NCBI GenBank assembly: GCA_011947345.1
Contig: JAAVTG010000001.1
Location: 296,361 to 360,360, forward strand
Length of the DNA: 64,000 bases
Source of the DNA: Phytophthora quininea
Taxonomy: Eukaryota; Oomycota; Peronosporomycetes; Peronosporales; Peronosporaceae
Reading direction: 5' to 3'
Numbering within the stretch: the first letter of the stretch is position 1; each line of letters opens with the position of its first letter. The notes under the pieces are model-generated. The model ran no database searches. It was not told the origin of the DNA and saw only the letters and a program-made list of their open reading frames with translations. The position numbers and the translations under genes were made by a program. Positions 44,785-56,580 of this stretch are shown here, one piece after another.

Positions 44785-47700
44785 TCACACGAAGTACATT
44801 GCGCTCTTCATGGACTGGTGCACGTCGTACATGCGCGTGTCCGTCTCAGGGGCAGTATCGCTCGAGACGTTCGACGCCGTGTCACTGCCATCCACAAGGA
44901 AGAACCGCGCACGGAAGGCCACGAGATGCGAGTAGTAGGCCGACGGGACCATCGACACCGACCGCGTGCAGCGTGCAAACGTGTAGCATAGACGGTAAGT
45001 GAGCGTCTGCAGCTCGTCCGCCGTAAAGCCGATCTCGTTCACGAGCACATGGTAGTGCGTTGGGCGACTGGTGCCCTGCAGGCCTGTGTGGCTCATCAAG
45101 TAAAAGTCATTCTCGATCGGGTGGCAGATTCCCGAGTCCACAACGGTGCCTGCCTTCACGTTGCCGCTGCGATCGGCATCTTTGGCGTTGTCTGGGAATA
45201 GCCGAGTGTTGTGGCGCTTCTGGACGATCACAAACGTGATCGGCGGATTGTAGTCCTTCTCGAGCATCGCGCAGGCCTGACGAATTGCAGTCACCTCGTA
45301 GTTGACAACCATGTGGAACTGGCCCTCGCTCACACCGTCACGGTAGAACACGATGCGCTCCGGCTTGCCGCCAGTCATGCGATAGAAACTTTTCATCATC
45401 TCGACCACCATGTCTCGCAGCTCCATAATTTGCTCCACGCGGTGGCCTTGGGCTCGAATGGTCGACGCGTGGCGAATGAAGTTCGCGTCCATCGAGGCTG
45501 TCACCGCCGCGATGGATGGACGCGTCCTGTCCATTGGACTGGGGTGCGTCACGTCAGCCCCAAAGATGATGGTGCGTGAGGCCGACACACGCGGCAGGCC
45601 GCCCTGGATCACAGCGTTCTTGCCGCCAAGCTTCGTGTTCACCTTCATCAAGATGTTGGCGATGTATTGCGGATTGCATTTGGGAATGTGCTTCGCTAGC
45701 ATGCACTGCGACACGATGCCCATGCCTGCTTCTGTGTCTGACATCAACTTGAGCTCACCGTAAGAGCGAGCATCCGAGACAGGATTAATCATCCAAATGA
45801 GCTGCGGCGTTTGTTTGTACGTGCTCGTAGCATCCTTGACTGCGGTCTGAAACAAGCTGCGGACGGAGTCTTGTCGATTTTGCTTCTGCACAATAGGCGG
45901 CATCGCTTTCGGGCCTCGCATGCCCAGTTGCCCCATTTGAGCAACAACGGCGCTAAAGAATTTTGAATCTCTTGCGTTGAGCAGCGTCTCGGATCGCACA
46001 TGCTGACAACCGCCCAGGATTGGAACTGTGCAGGACTCTTGAACCGTTTGCCGCGCATGTTCCAAGCTCCATCACGCGGGCTCTCGCGACCCCCACCACT
46101 GTACTCGAGCGTAGGAGGCGGAAGCTGGCGGCCGGTCGTCTCCACCATCCTCGGCTCAACCTCCAGCCCGAACGCCCGCAGCGTCGGGTCCGTGTTGAAG
46201 CCCGCGTCGCAGAACTTTTGCTCGATCGAACGCTTGCGAGCGTCAGGCTTGGTGCAAGTGAACTTGATCATGTTCGCTACCTGCTTGTCCGTCACCTTGC
46301 GAGGACACTTTTGTCCTGCCATAATGTGGCACACTTCCATGGGTAGATAGTTTTTCTTCTGCGGGGCTCCGACATGTAGACACGGCAATTTGGGGTACCG
46401 CAGACGAATTCGGTAGGTCTGCTGGAAGTACTCAACAATCGACATGCGCTGGCCCTGGTCGTTCTCGAAGAACGTGTTCTCGGCACTATCCCTCGACAGT
46501 CCGTTGACACGATAGCTACGTCTCACACCAGGACGGTGCGTAATGCTCACTTTGACGCCTCGGATGGCCTTGGCGAAGTCCTTGTGCTGATACTGATTCA
46601 GACTTGTCGGCACGGCTCGCAACGACAACGACGTGACCAGGTAGTCAACCACGTCCATCTCCTCCACAAAAGCCGTCGCAGCCAGGTTGAGATTCACCAC
46701 GAGTCGGTTCTGCGTGGCTCGGATGCTCTGGAAGTAGCCAAACCACAGCTCCGCTCCTTCTCCGAGGCTTGTCGCCCCATTCCCGTGGAACAAGTTCCGC
46801 CCCACCACCGTGAACCTCTGCGCCGCTGTGTGGCGCAACGCCACGTCCAGCGCCTGCAGCGCGTCGTACGGCGTGTAGTTCAGCCGGCCCGCAAAGAGCT
46901 CCTCCAGCTGCTGCATGCGGATGGCCACCGGGCCCGCCTCCTTCACCACCGCCGAGAAACTCCTCTGTCGCCCACCGTCGTCCGGCAGCTGCAGGTCTGC
47001 GAACTCCTGGACCTGAAAGGGCAGTCTGCCGGGGCTGTAGATGTTCTTGCGATTGTCGCTCACCACGAAGGAGCGAGGGAACTGTCGGCGCAGCTCCTGC
47101 ACCAGCGCAGTCATGATCTTGCCCGCCAGCGTCTTGGGGGCCGTCACTCCCAAAGCTCTGCCCGTTCTCGGCCATGGCCACGTCGTAGTGGTAGGCGTCT
47201 CCAGCCAGGTTCAACTTGACCTTGAAATGGTTCGCATGGAGCTTGACGGCTCGCCCGGCGGTGCCGAAGCCTGGACGCGGAGGGAAATGGGTCTGCACCA
47301 GCGGCTGCACCAGAGTGGGGGCTGGACCGGCGACCCGGGCCTTACCTTCGAGCTCGGACGCCAGCTGCTCGGCGGAAGGAGCCACGCGCACTGGCGGAGG
47401 GGAGGCGCGTGCGTTTGAGGAGGGGAGGGGCGGCGGTGCTTGGGCTGGCGCTGGGCCTCGTCCACGGCCGCGACCACGACCACGACCACGACCTCTACCC
47501 TGGCCTTGGTTGCCTTGGTTGCCTTGGTTGCCTTGGTTGCCTTGGTTGCCTTGGCCTTGGCCTTGCGATGCTTGTCGGCGTCCTGGCATCTTGAAGAATG
47601 CAGGGAACGTGGTTGAAATGAAGTGTTGGGTCAATGATACCCCGTTGAAACCGATATGAATACGTCGAATGTGGCTGTGAGGGCAAAGGTCACTACCGTG

Positions 47701-48344
47701 GTTGAAGTGAGAACCGATAACCCGGTGAAATGCCATGTCCTGGAATAGTTGATGCACCTGACGCGTCCGTAGCCGTTGCATCTCCGATCTTGAAGAGAAG
47801 TGGGACCGAAATCTGGCGACGTTGGTCGAGAATGCCGCGGACAAAGCTATGAGAAGGCAGGCCTTCGGGGCATGCACGATGGTTGGAATTAGAGTTAAGC
47901 TGTAGTGGGGCGCCACACCACCACGAGTCGGGCTAATTAACGGCGCTGCTCTCTGTCTTACAGCTCCAGGAACTGGTAGGCCGCACAGCCGTCGTAGGCG
48001 GTCACGCCCGACTCGTACGAGACGCCGTCCGTAGTGGTGAAGCCCGACGTGATCCATGAGCCGATGGTCTGGTCTTGGCCCTGCAGCAGGTACGTGTTGT
48101 TCGTGCTGGGCTCCGTCGTGTTAAAGTACTCGCAGGCCTTTTGGTAGAACGCGTTAATGCAGGTGGAGTTGTCCTGCAAGCGGTTGATGACATCGATAAT
48201 GCCGCCGCGCACAGTGCTGAGCATCTCGCAGTCGCCGTCCGAGTCTCCGGAGCCGTAGATTGGAGCGGAACCATTGTGCATGGGCTTCAAAATGGTCTCG
48301 ACAATCGTCCCTTGCCAGGACCCCACGTGATGGGGTAGTCGTCT
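44505..48344. repeat. Left arm of a 3.8-kb inverted duplication
   Basis: This arm matches 51040-54885 in reverse complement. It covers the whole of Argonaute copy A, its upstream region and the last third of HAD gene 1. The predicted proteins of the two arms are identical over long stretches. Differences that I can see are in the C-rich and CGACCA runs near 47430-47490 and one base in a C-run near 47690. The outer limit is where tcctcgtaagg and tcgctcgtaagg diverge. Confidence 0.85.
44785..47589 (-). CDS. AGO: Argonaute, copy A
   Basis: About 930 residues. An N-terminal Gln/Gly/Arg-rich tail (NQG repeats, then RG repeats) precedes the N domain (FPPRPGFGTAGRAVKLHANH). PAZ follows (ending PCLHVGAPQKKNYLP), then MID (KSPAQFQSWAVVSMCD) and PIWI, with GADVTHPSP, FYRDGVSEGQ and THYHVLVNE supplying the D-D-H of the slicer site. 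It binds small RNAs for silencing and could cleave targets. Two frame breaks occur, before GVTAPKTLAG and at the MID-PIWI border (near 45965); the latter is mended by one T. The same breaks are in copy B. Confidence 0.9.
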
Positions 48345-49299
48345 TCGTACTCGATGGTGAAGCGGCCAGTGGCGTCGGTCTTGAATCGGACGGCGTAGAA
48401 GTTGTCTTTGGGGATCATGTAACCCAAGCCAAGGATGCTGCCGGCCTCGCGGACGTAGAGCTCCGGGGACGCACTGACAATGTACACCTCGACACCCGCA
48501 GCACGCAGAGCACGCATGATGGATTCCTGGCCATTGAACACGCGAAGACCCTTGTAGAACGGCCCTTCGACCACAAAGTCTCCGGTCGAGGCGAAGGTGA
48601 GGTCTTCAAAGTCCTGGGCCAGGTTCCAGCGGATGCTCGCACGAGCCATTTCACTGACCTCAGCTTCGGGCATGCGGACTGACAGGAGTGTGAGTTCGCT
48701 CATACCGACTCTCATAGCGCACTCGGAGTAGGGATCGCCGCCATCTCGCCACAGAGCGTACAGAAGGAATGCGATCTTGCCGCGGAAGTTGATGTACTCG
48801 ACGGTCTCCTTGATCTCGTCGAGTGTGGCGGTTGCGGACGTGTTGGTAAGGTTGTACGTCGGGCCGATGTAGGCATCGTAGAGCACCTCGTAATCCTTCT
48901 TGGTCTCTTCGATGGCCCTGGCGAACGTCACGTCCGTCCCGTTCACGTCCTGACCGATGACTGTATTGGTGCCGTTGATGAAGCACGGATCACCATTCGT
49001 TGCGTTGTAGCCCATGGAGAAAATCTCCTCAAACTCCTCTGGTGCGAAGCGCATGATCAAATTGCTCACTTGGTAATAGAGCGTCGTGTACGAGAGATCT
49101 CCGAAAGTGCACGTGTTGTCCCAGTCGAAAACGGCGTAGGCCTCGCCAGGAGCGTGAAGGTCGTTCACATTCTCCAACAGGTTGGCGATTGCTTCGTTGT
49201 TGTAGTCCGGAGCCTCCGCCGCGAAAAATATCTGTCGGCAGCGACTGAAGATACCGCGAGAGCCGTCGAAAGTGCAGCGATGCCGACGAAGCGAGCCAT
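47958..49299 (-). CDS. Secreted HAD-superfamily phosphatase 1
   Basis: The ATG at 49299 opens a signal peptide (MARFVGIAALSTALAVSSVA). The motif FDWDNTCTFGD is the HAD DxDxT nucleophile site; VYIVSASPELYVR is motif II (Ser), and YGSGDSDGDCEML is the motif IV acidic pair. The family resembles bacterial phosphorylcholine phosphatase and acts on small phosphoesters. A T-run loss near 49228 and a G-run loss near 48313 break the frame, each mended by one base. The last third lies in the inverted repeat and is identical to HAD gene 2. The Argonaute gene follows 370 bp downstream on the same strand. Confidence 0.82.
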
Positions 49300-50081
49300 G
49301 GCAGCCACTTGGGAGTGCCAAGATCAAAGCAAATTGGGAAATGATCTGCGGTCGAGACAATCTCAACGAATGTCTGTCTCCACAGCTTTGATGCTGTATC
49401 TTGATCAACGAGGATGTGGAGAGTGGTGGGCGACGTCCTGAGGGCTAAAGTGGATGAGTGCTGGCCTAGCACTCGCTCAAGGAGGACGGCAAGCATATGT
49501 TGATGATGCAGTCAGGTTTGAAAGATGAAGTTTCTTTCATTGAGCTGTGGCACAATACCCAACAAAGCCCTGGTAATCATGAAACGATTGCCACGCCGGT
49601 GCGACTAGCACTCATCCAACATATTTACTAACGCGATCCCTGTTTGCAGTTCAACGCGGTCGTAAACTACATGTAGTAATAGCACTAGACACGTCATTGC
49701 TTTCCACACCAGTGTGAAAGTTGTTGCGATCATGGTAGCGCCATTAGGAAAAGCTGAAAATCAAAGACGGCGGACAGCTTTCGACCACGGTAAATTATAA
49801 TCAGCGAGCGCGGAGTCAGACGTGACGGAGATTGTCTAGACCATCAGATGCTTGCAGTCTGCGCGGAGTTATCGACGATGAGTGCAAATGGAGCACTCAT
49901 CCGACGCAGCGTTGGTGGCGACTTCCCCGCTCCGGCGACCCCACATCCCGATCGGGTTATCCCACATGGGCAGCACTCGCTCGCTCTGTGGTGGAGGACG
50001 CTCGACCAGATCAGAAACTTTTTAATCGCGAAAAGGATACTTTTCATTCCGCAACTTGCCCTGGGCACACCACCCCGCGCC
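49300..50081. promoter_or_regulatory. Shared divergent promoter region of two HAD genes
   Basis: The 780 bp between the starts of HAD genes 1 and 2 must hold both promoters. It contains no supported gene. The two flanks do not appear to be inverted copies of each other, in contrast to the distal arms, so the two genes may be controlled differently. Confidence 0.5.
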
Positions 50082-51427
50082 ATGGCTCGCTTCCTGGGGT
50101 GCGTTGCCTTTACGGCTGTGTTGCTGACGCCCGCTGTCTCGACCTCCAACTACTTTATCGCAGCCGAGGCACCGGACTACAACAACAAGGCTATCGGCAA
50201 TTTGCTTGACAACGTTGACTCTCTTCGGGCTTCCGGCGAGGCCTACGCCGTCTTCGACTGGAGCAGCACCAGCATGTTCGGTGATCTGTCATACACCATG
50301 GCCTACTACCAAGTCGACAGCTTGAGTATCCGCTTTGCCCCCGAGGACTTCGAACAAGTCTTCTCCATGGGCTACAACTCGACCAGCGGCGATGCCTGCT
50401 TCGTCAACGGTACAAACACGATCATCGGCCAGGATGCGAATGGCGCGAACGTGACGTTGGCAGTGGCTACGAGCAATACGGCCAAGGACTACAAAGTTCT
50501 TTACGACGCCTATATCGCCCCGACGTTCAACCTCACCGACTCGGTGACCAACATCTCGTTGGATGCGATCAAGAAGACCACCGAGTATCAAAACTTCCGA
50601 GCCAAAGTGGGATTCCTGCTCAACAGCATCGAGCTCATGGACGGAGGCGATTGGTATTCGGACTGTGCCCAAACCATCGGGATGAGTGTCCTCCCGCGGT
50701 TGTTTGTGGGCATGACGGAGGAGGAGATGAAGTCTGTTGTCCGATCTGGTCTCCGGTGGAACATGGCTCAAGCACTTGAAGACCTCACGTTCAGCTCAAG
50801 TGGCGACCTGGTCGTTAAGGGTTGGTTCACAAAGGGTATCCGCTTGTTCAACGGACAGGAGGCCACAATGCGAGCTCTGCGTGCAGCGGACATGGACGTG
50901 TTTGTGATAAGCGCGTCGCCTCAAATTGTGACGGAGGAGGCCGCTAACCTGTTTGGGCTTGGGAACATGGTGCCCAACAGCAACGTGTACGCAGTCCGCT
51001 TCAAGACTGACGAGGCTGGCCTGTTCACCCCCGTGCTCGAAGACGACTACCCCATCACGTGGGGTCCTGGCAAGGGACGATTGTCGAGACCATTTTGAAG
51101 CCCATGCACAATGGTTCCGCTCCAATCTACGGCTCCGGAGACTCGGACGGCGACTGCGAGATGCTCAGCACTGTGCGCGGCGGCATTATCGATGTCATCA
51201 ACCGCTTGCAGGACAACTCCACCTGCATTAACGCGTTCTACCAAAAGGCCTGCGAGTACTTTAACACGACGGAGCCCAGCACGAACAACACGTACCTGCT
51301 GCAGGGCCAAGACCAGACCATCGGCTCATGGATCACGTCGGGCTTCACCACTACGGACGGCGTCTCGTACGAGTCGGGCGTGACCGCCTACGACGGCTGT
51401 GCGGCCTACCAGTTCCTGGAGCTGTAA
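50082..51427 (+). CDS. Secreted HAD-superfamily protein 2, nucleophile motif altered
   Basis: The ATG at 50082 opens a signal peptide (MARFLGCVAFTAVLLTPAVS). The sequence parallels HAD gene 1 throughout (NYFIAAEAPDYNNKAIGNLL), but the active-site motif reads FDWSSTSMFGD instead of FDWDNT: the second Asp, the general acid/base, is Ser. Motif II (VFVISASPQIV) and the acidic GDSDGD remain. It may have lost phosphatase activity. The frame breaks at the same GGG run as HAD gene 1 (about 51073), mended by one base. Beyond about 51040 it is identical to HAD gene 1. Confidence 0.82.
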
Positions 51428-54400
51428 GACAGAGAGCAGCGCCGTTAATTAGCCCGACTCGTGGTGGTGTGGCGCCCCACTACAGCTTAACTCTAATTCC
51501 AACCATCGTGCATGCCCCGAAGGCCTGCCTTCTCATAGCTTTGTCCGCGGCATTCTCGACCAACGTCGCCAGATTTCGGTCCCACTTCTCTTCAAGATCG
51601 GAGATGCAACGGCTACGGACGCGTCAGGTGCATCAACTATTCCAGGACATGGCATTTCACCGGGTTATCGGTTCTCACTTCAACCACGGTAGTGACCTTT
51701 GCCCCTCACAGCCACATTCGACGTATTCATATCGGTTTCAACGGGGTATCATTGACCCAACACTTCATTTCAACCACGTTCCCTGCATTCTTCAAGATGC
51801 CAGGACGCCGACAAGCATCGCAAGGCCAAGGCCAAGGCAACCAAGGCAACCAAGGCAACCAAGGCAACCAAGGCAACCAAGGCCAGGGTAGAGGTCGTGG
51901 TCGTGGTCGCGGCCGTGGACGAGGCCCAGCGCCAGCCCAAGCACCGCCGCCTTCCCTCCCTCTCCTCAAACGCACGCGCCTCCCCTCCGCCAGTGCGCGT
52001 GGCTCCTTCCGCCGAGCAGCTGGCGTCCGAGCTCGAAGGTAAGGCCCGGGTCGCCGGTCCAGCCCCCACTCTGGTGCAGCCGCTGGTGCAGACCCATTTC
52101 CCTCCGCGTCCAGGCTTCGGCACCGCCGGGCGAGCCGTCAAGCTCCATGCGAACCATTTCAAGGTCAAGTTGAACCTGGCTGGAGACGCCTACCACTACG
52201 ACGTGGCCATGGCCGAGAACGGGCAGAGCTTTGGGAGTGACGGCCCCCAAGACGCTGGCGGGCAAGATCATGACTGCGCTGGTGCAGGAGCTGCGCCGAC
52301 AGTTCCCTCGCTCCTTCGTGGTGAGCGACAATCGCAAGAACATCTACAGCCCCGGCAGACTGCCCTTTCAGGTCCAGGAGTTCGCAGACCTGCAGCTGCC
52401 GGACGACGGTGGGCGACAGAGGAGTTTCTCGGCGGTGGTGAAGGAGGCGGGCCCGGTGGCCATCCGCATGCAGCAGCTGGAGGAGCTCTTTGCGGGCCGG
52501 CTGAACTACACGCCGTACGACGCGCTGCAGGCGCTGGACGTGGCGTTGCGCCACACAGCGGCGCAGAGGTTCACGGTGGTGGGGCGGAACTTGTTCCACG
52601 GGAATGGGGCGACAAGCCTCGGAGAAGGAGCGGAGCTGTGGTTTGGCTACTTCCAGAGCATCCGAGCCACGCAGAACCGACTCGTGGTGAATCTCAACCT
52701 GGCTGCGACGGCTTTTGTGGAGGAGATGGACGTGGTTGACTACCTGGTCACGTCGTTGTCGTTGCGAGCCGTGCCGACAAGTCTGAATCAGTATCAGCAC
52801 AAGGACTTCGCCAAGGCCATCCGAGGCGTCAAAGTGAGCATTACGCACCGTCCTGGTGTGAGACGTAGCTATCGTGTCAACGGACTGTCGAGGGATAGTG
52901 CCGAGAACACGTTCTTCGAGAACGACCAGGGCCAGCGCATGTCGATTGTTGAGTACTTCCAGCAGACCTACCGAATTCGTCTGCGGTACCCCAAATTGCC
53001 GTGTCTACATGTCGGAGCCCCGCAGAAGAAAAACTATCTACCCATGGAAGTGTGCCACATTATGGCAGGACAAAAGTGTCCTCGCAAGGTGACGGACAAG
53101 CAGGTAGCGAACATGATCAAGTTCACTTGCACCAAGCCTGACGCTCGCAAGCGTTCGATCGAGCAAAAGTTCTGCGACGCGGGCTTCAACACGGACCCGA
53201 CGCTGCGGGCGTTCGGGCTGGAGGTTGAGCCGAGGATGGTGGAGACGACCGGCCGCCAGCTTCCGCCTCCTACGCTCGAGTACAGTGGTGGGGGTCGCGA
53301 GAGCCCGCGTGATGGAGCTTGGAACATGCGCGGCAAACGGTTCAAGAGTCCTGCACAGTTCCAATCCTGGGCGGTTGTCAGCATGTGCGATCCGAGACGC
53401 TGCTCAACGCAAGAGATTCAAAATTCTTTAGCGCCGTTGTTGCTCAAATGGGGCAACTGGGCATGCGAGGCCCGAAAGCGATGCCGCCTATTGTGCAGAA
53501 GCAAAATCGACAAGACTCCGTCCGCAGCTTGTTTCAGACCGCAGTCAAGGATGCTACGAGCACGTACAAACAAACGCCGCAGCTCATTTGGATGATTAAT
53601 CCTGTCTCGGATGCTCGCTCTTACGGTGAGCTCAAGTTGATGTCAGACACAGAAGCAGGCATGGGCATCGTGTCGCAGTGCATGCTAGCGAAGCACATTC
53701 CCAAATGCAATCCGCAATACATCGCCAACATCTTGATGAAGGTGAACACGAAGCTTGGCGGCAAGAACGCTGTGATCCAGGGCGGCCTGCCGCGTGTGTC
53801 GGCCTCACGCACCATCATCTTTGGGGCTGACGTGACGCACCCCAGTCCAATGGACAGGACGCGTCCATCCATCGCGGCGGTGACAGCCTCGATGGACGCG
53901 AACTTCATTCGCCACGCGTCGACCATTCGAGCCCAAGGCCACCGCGTGGAGCAAATTATGGAGCTGCGAGACATGGTGGTCGAGATGATGAAAAGTTTCT
54001 ATCGCATGACTGGCGGCAAGCCGGAGCGCATCGTGTTCTACCGTGACGGTGTGAGCGAGGGCCAGTTCCACATGGTTGTCAACTACGAGGTGACTGCAAT
54101 TCGTCAGGCCTGCGCGATGCTCGAGAAGGACTACAATCCGCCGATCACGTTTGTGATCGTCCAGAAGCGCCACAACACTCGGCTATTCCCAGACAACGCC
54201 AAAGATGCCGATCGCAGCGGCAACGTGAAGGCAGGCACCGTTGTGGACTCGGGAATCTGCCACCCGATCGAGAATGACTTTTACTTGATGAGCCACACAG
54301 GCCTGCAGGGCACCAGTCGCCCAACGCACTACCATGTGCTCGTGAACGAGATCGGCTTTACGGCGGACGAGCTGCAGACGCTCACTTACCGTCTATGCTA

Positions 54401-54885
54401 CACGTTTGCACGCTGCACGCGGTCGGTGTCGATGGTCCCGTCGGCCTACTACTCGCATCTCGTGGCCTTCCGTGCGCGGTTCTTCCTTGTGGATGGCAGT
54501 GACACGGCGTCGAACGTCTCGAGCGATACTGCCCCTGAGACGGACACGCGCATGTACGACGTGCACCAGTCCATGAAGAGCGCAATGTACTTCGTGTGAG
54601 TAGTGGTTCCATGGATGTATCCGAGATGGAGACCGCCATCACCCAAAAGGCCAAGCTTTTGGTCCCAGTACGTTCGATGATGAGTTGTTAGTTTAATTTC
54701 CTCCGTTTGTCTGCAGCAGTGCGCGGTGTTCGAGGTGCCGAGTGCCGCTATAACAACCGAAATGCGTGTTGCCAGCGAGGGGTCCAACGGAGCGTGAGCC
54801 ACGCACGCTTCAAAGGCAGCGAAGATGAAATGTTGCTGTCGAGAAGTTGAGACGTAGGTCGGGTCGCTCGTAAGGAAAAATGAAG
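51040..54885. repeat. Right arm of the 3.8-kb inverted duplication
   Basis: Reverse-complement copy of 44505-48344. It holds the last third of HAD gene 2, the intergenic region and Argonaute copy B. Near-identity over the intergenic DNA as well as the genes points to a recent event or to gene conversion. Confidence 0.85.
51797..54599 (+). CDS. AGO: Argonaute, copy B
   Basis: Domain order and motifs are those of copy A, and from the N domain to the end the protein is identical where I can compare. The N-terminal tail differs: one RG dipeptide fewer and a changed Pro-rich junction (ccttccctccctctcc against cccctcccctcc), which puts this copy out of frame between the RG tail and the N domain at about 51955. 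If that difference is real, copy B needs another start or is damaged; if it is a sequence error, the two genes encode the same protein. Other breaks match copy A. Confidence 0.88.
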
Positions 54886-55226
54886 TGTGTCTGGCATATT
54901 ACAACCTCAAATGTTGGGGATGTGAACTTCCTCAATTGCCCGAGCGCTTCGACTTGCGTCTGCAGCTATTGCCTAAGAAGGGCTTGAAAATGACGGAGCT
55001 CAGCACAAAGACATCGGAGATTTCAGCACTGAGGATGGTATCACCTACAACGTAGGCGTGACGACGCCAATAACTACAAGACTTGGTCAGGATATCTCCC
55101 ATCCTTTTTACTACGCATCTCAACCGAGTCTGCCAGTTGTTGAATCGCGAGCTCACTCGATGTGGAGTGTGGTCAATTCGTTCATTCATCAAGTTGCCTC
55201 CCAACTCCCAGCACCATCGACATACC
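54600..55226. other. 3' flank of Argonaute copy B
   Basis: The first 285 bp belong to the inverted repeat. The rest is unique, without a supported gene, and should hold the promoter of HAD gene 3. Confidence 0.5.
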
Positions 55227-56580
55227 ATGACCATGGCCCACTTCCTTCGTGCCGCAGTTTTGGCGATAGTATTCCTCACCTCTGTCGCCGCCACGGACAA
55301 CCTCATTGTGGCGGAAGCTCCCGATCATGTCAGCCAGAAAATTGGCGACTTACTCGGAAACGTGAGCTCTTTCCGTGCACCCGGCCAAGCCTACGCCGTC
55401 TTCGACTGGGACAACACGTGTCTTCGGCGACGTGGCCTACGCAACTGCCTACTACCAAGTTGAACAGCTCAAGTTTCGCATCTCCCCAGATGCCTTCAAG
55501 TCGATCTTCTCAATGGGCTACACCTCCAACAGCAGTGACACCTGCCTCGTGAACGGCATCAACACAGCCATCGGACAGGACGTGAACAAGACGAACGTGA
55601 CTCTGGCGACCGCCATCGAAGAAGCTGCAAAGGACTACGAGGTGCTGTACCACGCCCACATCGCTCGGATGTACCATCACATCGTAAGTGCCCCGTTCAC
55701 TCCCATTTATCAAGTGAAGACGACCAAGGAGTTCGTCAACTTTCGTGCCAAAATGGCGTTTCTACTGCACGCTCTTTGGAGCCGCGACGGTGGAGACCCC
55801 TACTCTGAGTGCGCTCTGAAAATTGGCATGGGAGTTCTCCCGTTGCTGACCGCCAACATGACCGAGGCCAAAGTCAAGTTCGTCGTTCAGTACGCCACCC
55901 GCTGGCATCTGGGCTAAGAGCTCAAGACGGAATCGTTCACATCGACAGGCGATTTCCCAGTCACAGGTCCGTTCTACAAGGGCCTGCGCATTTTCAACGG
56001 CCAGGAGACAATCATGCGTGCTCTACAAGCTGCTGGCATCGATGTGTATATTGTCAGTGCGTCACCAGCCAACTATGTGCGCGCAGCTAGCAGTCTCGGC
56101 GGCTTGGGATACGAAGTCCCAGACGATCACGTGCACGGCGTAAAATTCAAGGCTGATGCAGCCGGTCGAGCCACAACTGAGTACGAAGACAACTACCCCA
56201 TCAGTTGGTGCCCCGGCAAAGCTACCATCGTCAATTCGGTTCTAAAGCCACTCCACAACGGATCCGCTCCGATTTACGGGTCCGGCGACTCTGACGGCGA
56301 CTGCGAGATGCTGTCCACCGTTCGTGACGGCGTCGTCCATGTCATCAATCGACTGCAGGGCTCGTCGACCTGCATCCAAAAGTACTACACCAAGGCCTGG
56401 GACTTCTTCAACAAGACTGAACCGGCCACCAACAACTTTTATGTCATCCAGGGCCAGGACGAAACCATCGGCTCGTGGGTCGTGGCGGGGCTTTCAACCA
56501 AGGACGGCATCAACTACGACTCGGGACTAAATCTTGAGAGCGCCAAATACGGCAACTATAACTACAAGTTCCTCAACTGA
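55227..56580 (+). pseudogene. HAD phosphatase gene 3 with a nonsense mutation
   Basis: The ATG at 55227 opens a signal peptide (MTMAHFLRAAVLAIVFLTSVA). The text DNLIVAEAPDHVSQKIGDLL, FDWDNTC, VYIVSASPANYVR and YGSGDSDGDCEML follows the other two genes, and the nucleophile motif is intact. Right after DWDNTC two bases (gt) seem lost, or one gained. At 55915-55917 a TAA stands where the paralogues have Gln (CAA would fit) and the frame continues unharmed after it. The C-terminal third is in one frame, unlike genes 1 and 2. The stop is a substitution, so this copy is probably inactive. Confidence 0.75.

Noticed and set aside
46536..47219. Antisense frames of 227 codons inside both Argonaute copies
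   Set aside because: They are antisense to a conserved Argonaute coding region and show only His/Arg-rich noise; they are duplicated because the arms are.
46645..48057. A 470-codon frame that joins HAD 3' sequence, intergenic DNA and the Argonaute N-terminus
   Set aside because: It starts without context inside another gene and after the N domain runs out of frame; the Argonaute ATG at 47589 is the better start.
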